Shown here in pieces: positions 14,314 through 27,712 of a stretch of DNA of 32,682 nt. The position numbers were made by a program, and so were the translations under genes. The notes beneath the pieces were generated by a model that saw only the letters and a program-made list of their open reading frames with translations, made no database searches and was not told the DNA's origin. Every line of letters starts with the position of its first letter. Position 1 is the stretch's first letter. This stretch comes from Caldisericia bacterium (GTDB lineage: Bacteria > Caldisericota > Caldisericia > B22-G15): positions 1-32,682 of the forward strand of contig JAOAHY010000015.1 in assembly GCA_026414995.1 (NCBI GenBank). The letters are read 5' to 3'.

Positions 14314-15048
14314 TTATATTTCTAATTTATCTGGAACAATTAACTTTTCGTTTCTTTTAATAAGATCTTCTGGAGCCTCTTTAAAGAAACCTCTCATTAC
14401 CTGTTGAAGATAATTATCTCTAATTTCTTCTTCCCACATCTTTTTTGTTAAATAATAAATTTTTGCTCCACCAAGTTCATGTTGATAATCTGGCCATGGA
14501 TAAGTAGGAAGAGCCATTCTAAGTCCACCTAAAACCCATCCATTATAACTTTCAAAAGTTGCCCAAAATTCTTGTTGATTACAAATTTCAAAAGCATACC
14601 ATGCTTTTGCGTAGAATAGAACTGCACCAGCATTAATTTGTCTTTCAAATGTCATTGTATGAAGAGAAATGTTTATATCTTCATTCATAAGTCTTCCATT
14701 TGCAATACCAAGAAGTTTTCCTTCGTGAAGACCAACAAAGAAATATTCATCTTTCATTCTTTTTCTTTTTATAGCAAGTAACTCTGCAAAAACCCTTGCA
14801 CCAACAATATCATAAAAATCATATTCAGCATCAAGAGTTAATTTTAAAAAGTTTAAAACAGGGTCAATTTCTTCTTCTTTAATTGGTCTTATTAATACTT
14901 CAAATTTATTTCCCTCTTTACTCGTTATTTCAGTATAATATGGTTTCATTGGTGGTGCATTTAATGGTGCTTGTAACATTCCCTCTAGCCACTCAGCATC
15001 AAATGTGTACTCAGCTTTTCTTAATTTTGTTGGGACTTGTTTTTTCAT
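14314..15048 (-). CDS. Putative acetyltransferase-like (GNAT-like) protein
   Basis: A 244-residue soluble protein. The segment from about residue 50 to 180 has a GNAT-like order: VLIRPIKEEEIDPVLNFLK, then YFFVGLHEGKLLGIANGRLM (the usual beta-strand pair before the acetyl-CoA loop), then AGAVLFYAKAWYAFEIC. The exact 'Q-x-x-G-x-G/A' pyrophosphate loop is not clear, so the family call is tentative. The N-terminal 45 residues and an aromatic, proline-rich stretch (LPTYPWPDYQHELGG) are unlike standard GNATs. A strong AAGGAGG ribosome site precedes the start. It is transcribed alone, divergent from the aminotransferase and convergent to the lipoate ligase. Confidence 0.45.
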   Translation of the reverse strand: MKKQVPTKLRKAEYTFDAEWLEGMLQAPLNAPPMKPYYTEITSKEGNKFEVLIRPIKEEEIDPVLNFLKLTLDAEYDFYDIVGARVFAELLAIKRKRMKDEYFFVGLHEGKLLGIANGRLMNEDINISLHTMTFERQINAGAVLFYAKAWYAFEICNQQEFWATFESYNGWVLGGLRMALPTYPWPDYQHELGGAKIYYLTKKMWEEEIRDNYLQQVMRGFFKEAPEDLIKRNEKLIVPDKLEI

Positions 15049-15094
15049 ATGTTCCTCCTTTTAATATTAAAATAATAAAATAATCAACATAAAA

Positions 15095-15122
15095 ATTTTA
15101 ACATTTGAGAATACCAAGTCAA
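15095..15122 (-). promoter_or_regulatory. Probable promoter of the acetyltransferase-like gene
   Basis: On the - strand TTGACT (15122-15117), a 16-base spacer and TAAAAT (15100-15095) form a reasonable sigma-70 promoter about 50 bases upstream of the start codon. The whole 15049-15272 intergenic stretch is very AT-rich; besides this and the divergent promoter I see nothing in it. Confidence 0.5.
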
Positions 15123-15196
15123 TAAATTAATATTAAATATAACACCAATTTTTATTAATATTTAAAAAATATATGCTAAAAAAGAAAAATTTACTC

Positions 15197-15225
15197 TTGA
15201 CAAATTATTATCTATTGGTTAAAAT
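15197..15225 (+). promoter_or_regulatory. Promoter of the aminotransferase gene
   Basis: Consensus -35 TTGACA (15197-15202), a 17-base spacer and -10 TAAAAT (15220-15225). The predicted leader is about 40 bases and includes the ribosome site GGAAGGTGA before 15273. Confidence 0.7.
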
Positions 15226-15272
15226 TTTATAGGCACAAAAGTATCATAATATCTTTGAAAGGAAGGTGACCT

Positions 15273-16505
15273 ATGGGGGTAACACCTAACGAGATTGGCA
15301 TTGAGTGGGAGAAGGTTTATGCAACAAGAGCAAAGGGGATGAGGGCTTCAGAGATAAGAGAACTTCTCAAAGTTGCTAAACAACCCGGTGTTATATCTTT
15401 TGCAGGAGGTTTTCCAGATCCAACACTTTTTCCAGCAGAACAAATTAATGAAGTAACTGATTATGTTTTAAAAAATTATGGAAAAGATGCTCTTCAATAT
15501 GGAGTGACTGAAGGTTTAAAAGAGTTAAGAGAGACATTAGTTTCAAGAATGAAAAATGAAGGCGTTGATATAGGTATAGATAATTTAATTATAACAACTG
15601 CTTCACAGCAAGGTTTAGATTTAATTGCAAAAATTTTTATTGATCCAGGTGATACAGTCATTGTTGAATCTCCGTCATATTTAGGTGCCCTTCAGGCATT
15701 TAATGCATTTGAGGCTCAATATGTAGATATAAGAATAAATAAAGATGGTATGGATACAGATATACTTGAAGATGCTTTAAAAGATTTGATATTCAAAAAA
15801 AGAATTAAACCAAAATTTATTTATACTGTACCAAATTTTCATAATCCAACTGGTGTAACTTTATCATATGAAAGAAGGAAAAAATTAATTGAAATTTCAG
15901 AAAAATATCAGATACCAATAGTTGAAGATGATCCATATGGAGAGGTGAGATTTGAGGGAGAACCAATTCCACCATTAATTTCTATGAACAGAACTCATGT
16001 GGTTACACTTAGAACATTTTCTAAAATTTTATCACCTGGTCTAAGATTAGGTTGGATTATTGGAGATCCAGAAGTTATTAGAAAAATTGTTATTGCTAAA
16101 CAAGCAGCAGATTTATGTTCTCCTTCAATTACTCAATATATTGTTAATGAATTTTTAAAGAGAGGCTATCTGGAACCGTATCTTGAAAAAGTAAAAGTTG
16201 AGTATAAAAAGAAAAGAGATATTATGATTGAGAGTATGGAGAAATATTTCCCAGAAGAGGTGAAATTTACAAGACCTGAAGGTGGTCTTTTTATTTGGGT
16301 AACATGTCCAAAAGTAATAAACACTGAAGAATTATTTTATGAAGCAATTGAGGAAAAAATAGCTTATGTTATTGGTGTTTCCTTTTATGCACATAGAGAT
16401 ATACATAACTGTATGAGAATTAATTTTTCTCTTCCAACACATGAGCAAATTGAAGAGGGAATAAAAAGATTAGGTAATTTACTTAAAAGAAAGTTAAACA
16501 AATAA
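15273..16505 (+). CDS. PLP-dependent class I/II aminotransferase
   Basis: A 410-residue fold-type I aminotransferase, resembling the 2-aminoadipate/kynurenine or aromatic aminotransferase group (LysN-like). Motifs: SFAGGFPDPTLFP near the N-terminus, YGVTEGLKELRE, the cofactor-binding TTASQQGLDLIAK, NFHNPTG with the PLP-contacting Asn, EDDPYGEVRF with the Asp that binds the pyridine nitrogen, and TFSKILSPGLRLGW with the Schiff-base Lys251. The C-terminal RINFSLPTHEQIEEG carries the substrate-carboxylate Arg. No DNA-binding domain is present, so it is an enzyme and not a MocR regulator. It has its own promoter and terminator, and is monocistronic. The amino acid used cannot be fixed. Confidence 0.9.
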   Translation: MGVTPNEIGIEWEKVYATRAKGMRASEIRELLKVAKQPGVISFAGGFPDPTLFPAEQINEVTDYVLKNYGKDALQYGVTEGLKELRETLVSRMKNEGVDIGIDNLIITTASQQGLDLIAKIFIDPGDTVIVESPSYLGALQAFNAFEAQYVDIRINKDGMDTDILEDALKDLIFKKRIKPKFIYTVPNFHNPTGVTLSYERRKKLIEISEKYQIPIVEDDPYGEVRFEGEPIPPLISMNRTHVVTLRTFSKILSPGLRLGWIIGDPEVIRKIVIAKQAADLCSPSITQYIVNEFLKRGYLEPYLEKVKVEYKKKRDIMIESMEKYFPEEVKFTRPEGGLFIWVTCPKVINTEELFYEAIEEKIAYVIGVSFYAHRDIHNCMRINFSLPTHEQIEEGIKRLGNLLKRKLNK

Positions 16506-16521
16506 GTTTTAATTTAATCCT

Positions 16522-16553
16522 AAAGGAGGGAGAGCCTTTGCCCTCCTTTTTAT
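16522..16553 (+). terminator. Intrinsic terminator after the aminotransferase
   Basis: Stem AAAGGAGGG (16522-16530) with CCCTCCTTT (16541-16549) and a ten-base loop, followed by T-rich sequence. The 5' arm looks like a ribosome site but no start codon follows it. Confidence 0.85.
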
Positions 16554-16580
16554 TATCATAAAATTTCATAAATATTATCT

Positions 16581-16586
16581 TATAAT
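16581..16586 (+). promoter_or_regulatory. -10 box (TATAAT) for a probable leaderless transcript
   Basis: TATAAT ends six bases before the ATG at 16593 and no Shine-Dalgarno is present. A transcription start at the usual distance would coincide with the start codon. No good -35 box is seen. Confidence 0.55.
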
Positions 16587-16592
16587 TTATTT

Positions 16593-18017
16593 ATGATTAA
16601 AAAAGTTTTATTGATGAACCCACTAGTTGGTAAATTTCAAAGAGGAGAAGAGAGATGTCAAGCAGATGTTGAAGGTGGTAGCGCTATTTCTTTAAGACCC
16701 CCAAATAATCTATTGTATCTTGCTTCTATATTAAGAAGATATAATAAGGAAGTTATTGTTCGTGATTATCCTGTTGAAAGAGATAGAAATTTTGAGAAAG
16801 ATATAAGAGATTTTTACCCTGATATGGTAATAATGAGTATAACAACAGGAACTATTGAAAAAGATTTAGAATTTTTTAAATATCTAAAAGAACAAAATAG
16901 AAACATAGTGACAATTGCTGAGGGTGCACATTTTATTACAGCACCTGTCTCTTCTTTTAATAAGGAAATTTATAAATATTTAGATTTTGCTTTTTATGGT
17001 GAGAGTGAATATGTTTTGAAAAATTTTTTAGAAAATTATGAAAATAATAAATATCTTGAGAATGTAAAAGGCTTAATTTATAAAAAAAACGGAGTATGGA
17101 TAAAGAATGAGCCACCTCCTTTCATAGAAGATCTTGATTCCCTTCCTTTTCCTGCAAGAGATTTAATAAGAAATGAACTTTATAAAAACCCAGATACAGA
17201 TAAACCAATTGCAACTATTCAAACATCTAGAGGTTGTCCTGGTAGTTGTATATATTGTCTCGCACCAATAGTATCTGGGAAGGTTGTAAGAAAAAGAAGC
17301 CCAAAAAATATTGTTGATGAAATTGAAGAATGTGTTAATAAATATAAAATTGATAATTTCTTTTTAAGGGCCGATACTTTTACAATTGATAGAGATTGGG
17401 TTATTGAAATTTCTAAGGAGATTATTAAAAGAAATTTAAAAATAAAATGGGTTGCAAATTCAAGAACAAAACCAATCGATAGAGATATGTTACTTTGGAT
17501 GAAAAAATCAGGGTGTTATCTAATTGCTTTTGGTCTTGAATCTGGAAGCGAAAAAAGTTTAAAACTTATGAAAAAGGGAGTAACTGTTAAGGATAATTTA
17601 AATGCTGTTAAACTTGCTAAAGAGTTAGGGTTTAAAGTTTATTCATTTTTTATAATTGGTTTTCCTTGGGAAACAGAAGAAGATATTTTAGAAACAATTA
17701 ATTTTTCTCTAAAAATTCCGTCTGATTTTGTTGAATTTCATATTGCAACACCTTATTATGGAACTGAATTATATGAAATTATGAAAAATGAAAATTTAAT
17801 AAAAGAAGAGATAGAGGGTCATAATTATTTTTCAAATCCCATAGGTGGAACTAAATATATTTCAAGAGAAAAAATACTAACCTTAAGAAAAAAAGCACTT
17901 ATCAAATTTTATTTAAGACCTAATTATATTTTCACAACTTTGATAAAACAAAATCCAAGAACTTTAAAAAATTATATTAATTATGGGTTTAAATTAATTA
18001 AAAATTCATTGATTTAA
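16593..18017 (+). CDS. B12-binding-type radical SAM protein
   Basis: A 474-residue protein of the cobalamin-binding radical SAM class. Residues 1-150 form a Rossmann-like B12-type domain ([51 protein letters not shown]). The radical SAM core follows, with [12 protein letters not shown] giving Cys215, Cys219 and Cys222 for the 4Fe-4S cluster, and later [17 protein letters not shown] and [13 protein letters not shown]. The classic His ligand motif of B12 (D-x-H-x-x-G) is not evident, as in many members. Relatives include methyltransferases and cyclases of lipids, hopanoids or natural products; the substrate here is unknown. It is probably leaderless. Its 3' end overlaps hutU on the other strand by 12 bases with no terminator between. 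Confidence 0.85.
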   Translation: MIKKVLLMNPLVGKFQRGEERCQADVEGGSAISLRPPNNLLYLASILRRYNKEVIVRDYPVERDRNFEKDIRDFYPDMVIMSITTGTIEKDLEFFKYLKEQNRNIVTIAEGAHFITAPVSSFNKEIYKYLDFAFYGESEYVLKNFLENYENNKYLENVKGLIYKKNGVWIKNEPPPFIEDLDSLPFPARDLIRNELYKNPDTDKPIATIQTSRGCPGSCIYCLAPIVSGKVVRKRSPKNIVDEIEECVNKYKIDNFFLRADTFTIDRDWVIEISKEIIKRNLKIKWVANSRTKPIDRDMLLWMKKSGCYLIAFGLESGSEKSLKLMKKGVTVKDNLNAVKLAKELGFKVYSFFIIGFPWETEEDILETINFSLKIPSDFVEFHIATPYYGTELYEIMKNENLIKEEIEGHNYFSNPIGGTKYISREKILTLRKKALIKFYLRPNYIFTTLIKQNPRTLKNYINYGFKLIKNSLI

Positions 18018-19670
18018 ATTAATGCTTGGTAATTTTATATTCTTTTCTTTTGCAAACTTTATTGCTTCTTCATAACCCGCATCAGCATGTCTTACAACTC
18101 CAATTCCTGGATCACATTTTAAAACAAGTTTTAATTTTTTGTCTGAAAGATTGGTTCCATCTGCAACAATAACCATTCCTGCATGAATTGAATAACCTAT
18201 ACCAACTCCTCCACCATGATGAATTGCAACCCATGTTGCTCCAGATACTGCGTTTAATAGACCATTTAATATTGGCCAATCAGCAATTGCATCAGAACCA
18301 TCTTTCATTCCTTCAGTTTCTCTGTTTGGTGATGCAACTGAACCAGTGTCAAGATGATCTCTTCCTATAACAATAGGAGCAGAAATTTTTCCTTTTCTTA
18401 CAAGATCGTTTATTATTAAACCAAACCTATCTCTTTCCCCGTATCCAAGCCAACAGATTCTAGCTGGGAGTCCTTGAAATTTTACTTTTTCTCTTGCCAT
18501 TTTAATCCATCTTACTAAATGTTCATCATAACTAAACTCTTTAATAACAACTTCATCTGTTACATAAATATCATTTGGATCCCCAGATAGAGCAACCCAT
18601 CTGAATGGTCCTTTACCAATAAAAAATAATGGTCTTATATATGCTTGAATAAAACCTGGAAATGAATATGCTTCTTTATAACCTGCCTTTGAGGCTTGAC
18701 CTCTAATATTATTTCCATAATCAAATACAACAGAACCTCTTTTTTGAAATTCAACCATTGCATTTACATGTTCAACAATAGATTCATAAGATAATTTGAT
18801 ATATTCTTCTGGTTTTTCTTTTCTTAATTTAAGTGCTTCTCCATAATCTATTTGATAAGGAACATATCCATTAAGTTCATCATGTGCAGATGTTTGATCA
18901 GTTACAACATCTGGAATTATTTCTCTTTTTAAAAGTTCTTTATAAAGAGTCACAGCATTTGTTAAAACACCAATTGATCTAGGAACCCCTTTTTCTTTTG
19001 CATCTTCCATTAGTTTTATTGCCTCATCAATTGTATTAACAAAATATTCAAGGTATCCAGTTTTTATTCTTCTTTCAATTCTATTTTTATCAACTTCTGC
19101 AATTATGCAAATACCTTCATTCATTGTAATTGCTAGAGGTTGTGCACCTCCCATACCACCAAGACCTGCAGAAAGAATAAATTTACCTTTAAGACTTCCT
19201 TTGAAATGTTTTTTTGCAACTTGTGCAAATGTTTCATAAGTTCCTTGAAGAATTCCCTGAGTTCCAATATAAATCCAACTTCCTGCTGTCATTTGACCAT
19301 ACATTGTTAATCCCATTGCTTCAAGTTTTCTAAATTCATCCCATGTAGCCCATTTTGGTACAATCATTGCATTTGATATTAACACTCTTGGAGCAAATTC
19401 ATGTGTTTTAAAAACTCCTACAGGTTTGCCAGATTGAATTAAAAGAGTTTCATCATTTTCAAGGTTTTTTAGGGCTTTAACAATATTCCAAAATGCTTCC
19501 CAATTTCTTGCTGCTTTTCCTGTTCCTCCATAAACTATTAATTCTTCAGGCTTTTCAGCCACTTCTGGATCAAGATTGTTCATAAGCATTCTTAATGCTG
19601 CCTCTTGTCCCCACCCTTTTGTATTTAATTCTTTTCCTCTAGGTGCTCTTATCTCTCTATATTCAAACAT
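18006..19670 (-). CDS. hutU: Urocanate hydratase (urocanase)
   Basis: Catalyses the second step of histidine degradation, urocanate to 4-imidazolone-5-propionate, using tightly bound NAD+. At 554 residues it is full length. Recognisable blocks are [49 protein letters not shown], the dinucleotide-binding [29 protein letters not shown] with the conserved Cys406 (Cys410 in Pseudomonas), and [26 protein letters not shown] ribosome site. It follows a roadblock-domain gene by 15 bases, so they share a transcript. HutH, HutI and HutG are not in the window. The HutP homologue lies about 16 kb away in another operon. Confidence 0.97.
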   Translation of the reverse strand: MFEYREIRAPRGKELNTKGWGQEAALRMLMNNLDPEVAEKPEELIVYGGTGKAARNWEAFWNIVKALKNLENDETLLIQSGKPVGVFKTHEFAPRVLISNAMIVPKWATWDEFRKLEAMGLTMYGQMTAGSWIYIGTQGILQGTYETFAQVAKKHFKGSLKGKFILSAGLGGMGGAQPLAITMNEGICIIAEVDKNRIERRIKTGYLEYFVNTIDEAIKLMEDAKEKGVPRSIGVLTNAVTLYKELLKREIIPDVVTDQTSAHDELNGYVPYQIDYGEALKLRKEKPEEYIKLSYESIVEHVNAMVEFQKRGSVVFDYGNNIRGQASKAGYKEAYSFPGFIQAYIRPLFFIGKGPFRWVALSGDPNDIYVTDEVVIKEFSYDEHLVRWIKMAREKVKFQGLPARICWLGYGERDRFGLIINDLVRKGKISAPIVIGRDHLDTGSVASPNRETEGMKDGSDAIADWPILNGLLNAVSGATWVAIHHGGGVGIGYSIHAGMVIVADGTNLSDKKLKLVLKCDPGIGVVRHADAGYEEAIKFAKEKNIKLPSINLNQ

Positions 19671-19685
19671 AAATCTTCCCTCCTT

Positions 19686-20027
19686 TTATAAAAAGGAAAC
19701 CAATTCTTTCGAGGCATTTTTTATAGACAATCTAATAAGGCCCAAATTTATGTCTTTTCTTGTCAAAAGGGCAAGGAATACTTCCTCTACTCTTTTAATA
19801 AATAAATTTCCATTGTCTGCTTCAAGCATTGCTATCTCAAGATCTCCGAGATTTGTTGTTGAAAGAATTGATCTTGAATTTCTAAAAATAGAGGCACATA
19901 AACCAGATATTGCTTCTGGATCTATATTTGTTTCAACTAAACTATTTATAAGTAAACCATCAGCTTCAACTATCATAACTCCAATAACTCCTGGTATTGA
20001 TTTTAATCTTCTTAAAATTTCTTCCAT
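19686..20027 (-). CDS. Roadblock/LC7-domain protein
   Basis: A single-domain 113-residue protein of the roadblock/LC7 family, whose bacterial members (MglB and relatives) dimerise and regulate small Ras-like GTPases or act as scaffolds. Typical pattern: helix EILRRLKSIPGV, strand GVMIVEADGLLINSL, then AISGLCASIFRNSRSI, LEIAMLEADNGNLFIKRVEEVFLALLT and a terminal helix. AAGGAGGT ribosome site. No MglA-like GTPase is nearby. It sits between the secreted peptidase and hutU, with 18 and 15 base gaps. A role linked to hutU is not known to me. Confidence 0.8.
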   Translation of the reverse strand: MEEILRRLKSIPGVIGVMIVEADGLLINSLVETNIDPEAISGLCASIFRNSRSILSTTNLGDLEIAMLEADNGNLFIKRVEEVFLALLTRKDINLGLIRLSIKNASKELVSFL

Positions 20028-20045
20028 TTTACCTCCTTCATATTA

Positions 20046-24252
<4,207 letters not shown>

Positions 24253-25443
24253 TTACCCCTCCTTTTTTTTGATAATCAATTTAACTTTTTCTGGATTTAT
24301 TTTTAAAATATTAACATTTTCTTTTGTTGAGATAACTTCAACTTTTAATTCATAAATTCCATCTTCTAAATTTAAAACAGAAATCGAGGCAACAAAATCT
24401 GATGGAGTTAAATCTTTTATAATTGATTCAAAGCCATAAATTTCAATTTTAATAATTTGTGGATCCATAATATATTCAAAATTGTCATTTTTATTTAATA
24501 AGTCTATTTTAATATTATTAATAGTTTTTGAAACTTTTCTTTCAACTATAATTTGAATTGTAATTAAATTTTCTTCTTTTAACTCTAAATCTTCTGGAAC
24601 AACAACCTTTGTTGTAAATATTTTAGATTCTTTTAAATTTGTTATATTTATATCTTCTGTTGTTAATGATTCAATTTTATTTAAAACTTCCACTTTGCCA
24701 AGAATAGTCATAATTGATGGTTTAATTGAGACTCTTACTATTCCATAATCCCCAGAAATTTCACCAACAAATTTTGGTACAATTGGTACAACTTTTGATG
24801 ATAAAATTGTTTTTACTTTAATATTTACTTTTAAAATTGAGGGATTTATTGATAAATTTGGAATTTCATTACCAAGACCATCTTTTATTTTTGGAATAAT
24901 TGTTAATGTTACATCTGAGTTTATTGTTGATAAATCTATAGTGACAGATACATCTCTTATGTTGTCAATTTTTTTTGAAGGACCAGTTATTTTTATTGTT
25001 TTTGGTGAAACTTCTGGTTCATCTATTATAAGCCCAGGTTTTAACGTTCCAATAAAATCAACTCTTATATTTTTTTCAATTGTAATTACTCTATCAAGAT
25101 AAATATTTACTCTAGAAGGATATATTTCTGCTATTTTAAAAAATGAAGGTATCTCAACATTTATAGGTAAATTATGGGCGCCCTCTGAAAGATTAGAAAG
25201 ATCAACATATGCAATAATATTATTTTCTCTTAAGGTTGAAATTCTCTGTTTTGATCCAACAATTTTTATTTCAACTTTTTCAAAACCTTCAAGAATCGTT
25301 AAATCTTGAGGCATATTTCTGTATGTTAATTGTACAAGAAAAACCCTTTCGCTTTCTGGCCCCTCTCCTAAACTAACATACAACCAGAATCCAAATGCAA
25401 GCAGAAATGATATTAAAAAAATTGTTATTTTATTTCTGTCCAA
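24253..25443 (-). CDS. cdaR: YbbR-domain protein, CdaR-like regulator of diadenylate cyclase
   Basis: A 396-residue protein with one N-terminal membrane anchor (about residues 6-23) and an extracytoplasmic part made of four YbbR-type repeats of about 85-90 residues. Each has short beta strands such as VEIKIVGSKQRISTL, KTIKITGPSKKIDNI, SIMTILGKVEVLNKI and IKIEIYGFESIIKDL. In Firmicutes CdaR binds and modulates the membrane diadenylate cyclase CdaA. Here it overlaps the end of cdaA by 14 bases. The start is TTG with AGGGAGGGT upstream. Confidence 0.88.
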   Translation of the reverse strand: MDRNKITIFLISFLLAFGFWLYVSLGEGPESERVFLVQLTYRNMPQDLTILEGFEKVEIKIVGSKQRISTLRENNIIAYVDLSNLSEGAHNLPINVEIPSFFKIAEIYPSRVNIYLDRVITIEKNIRVDFIGTLKPGLIIDEPEVSPKTIKITGPSKKIDNIRDVSVTIDLSTINSDVTLTIIPKIKDGLGNEIPNLSINPSILKVNIKVKTILSSKVVPIVPKFVGEISGDYGIVRVSIKPSIMTILGKVEVLNKIESLTTEDINITNLKESKIFTTKVVVPEDLELKEENLITIQIIVERKVSKTINNIKIDLLNKNDNFEYIMDPQIIKIEIYGFESIIKDLTPSDFVASISVLNLEDGIYELKVEVISTKENVNILKINPEKVKLIIKKKEG

Positions 25444-26278
25444 CCTTTACCCTCCCTGATTTTTCTTTCTTTAATAAAAGTATTAGCATACCTCTTAATT
25501 CAAGTACAGATAAATAACGAGTTATTTTTCCCTCAATTGCTATTGATATAATTCCTGTTTCCTCTGATACAATAATTGTAATAGCATCTGTTACCTCAGT
25601 TATTCCAACCCCTGCTCTATGTCTTGTTCCAAGTTCTTTTTCCAAAGCCTCATTTTCTGAAAGTGGAAGAAGGCATCGTGCTGCAATAATTTTGTCTTCT
25701 TCTATAACAACCGCTCCATCATGTAGTGGTGAATTTGGGTAAAAAATTGTTGAGATTAATTCAGATGTTACATCTGAATTAATTGGTATTCCTGTTTCTA
25801 TTACTTCATTAAGATTATCTCTTCTTTTTATTACAATTAGAGCACCAATTTTGTTAAGTGATAAATATTTTACTGATTTAACAATCTCATCTATTATTTT
25901 GATTGGATTTACTTCTGTACCAGTGAAAAATTCAAATGATTCACCAAAAATTTTTCTTCTACCTAGAGAACCCATAAATTTTCTTATCTCTGGTTGAAAT
26001 AAAACAACAATCATAACAGGTAAAAGACTTCCAATCGATAGAATTCCTCTTAAAACATAATTTAAAGCGATTAGACCTAACATGCTTGAAATTCTTGATG
26101 CTATTAAAACAAAGATAAAAAATATAACTAAACCTTGTATAAGTTGCCAAACCCTTGTTTTTTGGAGTGCCGAAATAATAAAATATAAAATTATTGTAAT
26201 AATTAAAATATCAAGTAAACTTATTAAATAATTCCAAAAATTGAAACCTTTAAAAAACTCTATCAAATAGTTTAACAT
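25430..26278 (-). CDS. cdaA: Diadenylate cyclase (c-di-AMP synthase)
   Basis: Makes the second messenger c-di-AMP from two ATP at the membrane. The 282-residue protein has an N-terminal membrane region with hydrophobic helices (about residues 17-37, 44-60 and 64-93) and a cytoplasmic DisA_N domain. The two catalytic motifs are intact: Asp187-Gly188-Ala189 in SPLHDGAVVI and Arg219-His220-Arg221 in LGTRHRAGVG. C-di-AMP typically controls potassium and osmolyte balance. It heads the cdaA-ybbR-ligA-peptidase string and has its own promoter. The expected glmM neighbour of Firmicutes is absent from this side. Confidence 0.95.
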   Translation of the reverse strand: MLNYLIEFFKGFNFWNYLISLLDILIITIILYFIISALQKTRVWQLIQGLVIFFIFVLIASRISSMLGLIALNYVLRGILSIGSLLPVMIVVLFQPEIRKFMGSLGRRKIFGESFEFFTGTEVNPIKIIDEIVKSVKYLSLNKIGALIVIKRRDNLNEVIETGIPINSDVTSELISTIFYPNSPLHDGAVVIEEDKIIAARCLLPLSENEALEKELGTRHRAGVGITEVTDAITIIVSEETGIISIAIEGKITRYLSVLELRGMLILLLKKEKSGRVKVGQK

Positions 26279-26287
26279 CCTTAATTA

Positions 26288-26316
26288 ATTCTAAATCTTT
26301 TTGATTTTTATTTCAA
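26288..26316 (-). promoter_or_regulatory. Promoter of the cdaA operon
   Basis: On the - strand TTGAAA (26316-26311), a 17-base spacer and TAGAAT (26293-26288). The start codon at 26278 is only nine bases past the -10 box, so the leader would be at most a few bases. It overlaps the divergent HAD promoter. Confidence 0.6.
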
Positions 26317-26329
26317 CTTTAATTATAAT
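26301..26329 (+). promoter_or_regulatory. Promoter of the HAD hydrolase gene, probable leaderless transcript
   Basis: TTGATT (26301-26306), a 17-base spacer and a consensus TATAAT (26324-26329). ATG follows after exactly six bases, and no Shine-Dalgarno is present, so transcription and translation probably start together. Confidence 0.65.
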
Positions 26330-26335
26330 GATAGC

Positions 26336-26998
26336 ATGAAGCTTGTTTTATTTGATTTAGATAAAACACTTCTTGATATTAATTTTGATGAATTTTTGAA
26401 ATCATATTTTACTCTTCTAATACCTAAACTTGCAAAAATTATTAAAGATAAAGATCCATTAAAAATTCTTAAAATTTCAGTTGACTATATGATTAATGAA
26501 AAAAATGGAGAATTAAATGTTGATAAATTTTACAAAAAATTTATTGAGTTGTCTCAAGTTGAACAAAAAATATTAAAAGAAACTTTTTTAGATTTTTATT
26601 TAAAAGAGTTTCCAAAGCTTAAAATTTTTGGAAAACCAAGAGATGGAGGAAGAGAAGTTGTTTTAAAATTAATGGAAAAAAATTTCAAGGTTATAATTGC
26701 AACTAATTCAATATTTCCAGAAATCGCAATAATGGAGAGAATTAAATGGGCAAATTTGATTGATATTAATTTTCCCCTTATAACAACAATGGAAAATATG
26801 CATTATGCAAAACCAAATATAGAATATTATATTGAAATACTTGAAAAATTAAACGCAGATTCTAAAGATGCAATTATGATTGGTGATGATTTTGAAATGG
26901 ATATAATTCCAGCACAAAAAATTGGAATTAAAACTATACATTTTGGAGTAGAAGTTAAAGATATTAGAGAAATTTTAAACTTAATAACCAACAATTAA
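26336..26998 (+). CDS. HAD-superfamily hydrolase
   Basis: A 220-residue haloacid-dehalogenase-type hydrolase, probably a phosphatase. Motif I is LFDLDKTLLD (the nucleophile is the first Asp of D-x-D-x-T), motif II is VIIATNSIFPE, and motif IV is MIGDDFEMDIIPAQKIG with the metal-binding Asp pair. The cap is helical (residues 15-90), as in subclass I. The substrate is unknown. It is convergent with the metallophosphoesterase, and the two coding ends overlap by 18 bases with no terminator. See the promoter entry for its likely leaderless start. Confidence 0.85.
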   Translation: MKLVLFDLDKTLLDINFDEFLKSYFTLLIPKLAKIIKDKDPLKILKISVDYMINEKNGELNVDKFYKKFIELSQVEQKILKETFLDFYLKEFPKLKIFGKPRDGGREVVLKLMEKNFKVIIATNSIFPEIAIMERIKWANLIDINFPLITTMENMHYAKPNIEYYIEILEKLNADSKDAIMIGDDFEMDIIPAQKIGIKTIHFGVEVKDIREILNLITNN

Positions 26999-27712
26999 TC
27001 TGTCACCTAAAAATTGTGGTAAATTATTCTTTAAAATTTTGTCTCTTGTAATTTCAAATGGGTAAATTACTCTTTTAATTTTAACTTTGTTTTCATTTTT
27101 ATAATAGATTAGATAAGAAGATAATGGATTAAAATCTCTTGGTTGTCCAACACTGCCAGGATTTATTATATAAAATCTATCTGGAAGAATTGTAAATTCA
27201 CCTCCATTTGGAAATGGATAAAATTTTTTTTCATTTAAATCAAAAACTCCAGCTCTATGAGTATGACCAATAAATAAAATATTCCTTTTCATATACTTTT
27301 TTTCAAAAATTGCCTCATCTATATTTGTTATATATTTAAAAAAATCTGATAAAGATCCATGAACAATTTCAAATGTATCAAATTTAAGAAAGTAGGGAAG
27401 ATTTTTTAAAAATATTTTATCCTTCTCATCTAATATGTTTCTTTGCCATTTTAGCGCTTCTATAGCATATGAATTAAAATCAAAAGTTACCATTTCATCA
27501 ACAAGTCCCTCATCATGATTGCCTCTTATAATAAACTCAGCCTTATCTTTTATTAATTCAATTGCTTCATGAGGATTTGGTCCATAACCAACTATATCAC
27601 CTAAACAGATTATGTTTTTTATATTTTCTTTTTCTATATCATCCAAGACAGCATGAAGTGCTTCAATATTTGCATGAATATCTGAAATTATTGCTATTCT
27701 ATCATTTGACAT
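26981..27712 (-). CDS. Metallophosphoesterase, calcineurin-like, DUF2437/YfcE-like group
   Basis: A 243-residue cytoplasmic phosphoesterase with a two-metal site. All signature blocks are present: SDIHANIEAL (D-x-H), CLGDIVGYGP (G-D), IRGNHDEG (G-N-H-D), an internal VHGS, and GHTHRAGVF (G-H-T-H). The group contains small phosphodiesterases and a few protein phosphatases; the substrate is not deducible. It starts inside the end of the AlaX gene, with AAAGGAGAT about 14 bases upstream, so it is the last gene of the tRNA-containing string. Confidence 0.88.
   Translation of the reverse strand: MSNDRIAIISDIHANIEALHAVLDDIEKENIKNIICLGDIVGYGPNPHEAIELIKDKAEFIIRGNHDEGLVDEMVTFDFNSYAIEALKWQRNILDEKDKIFLKNLPYFLKFDTFEIVHGSLSDFFKYITNIDEAIFEKKYMKRNILFIGHTHRAGVFDLNEKKFYPFPNGGEFTILPDRFYIINPGSVGQPRDFNPLSSYLIYYKNENKVKIKRVIYPFEITRDKILKNNLPQFLGDRLIVGY

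Noticed and set aside
19680-19697. Small A/T palindrome before hutU as an operator or HutP site
   Set aside because: The stem is short, imperfect and AT-rich, has no NAG array and no terminator beside it.
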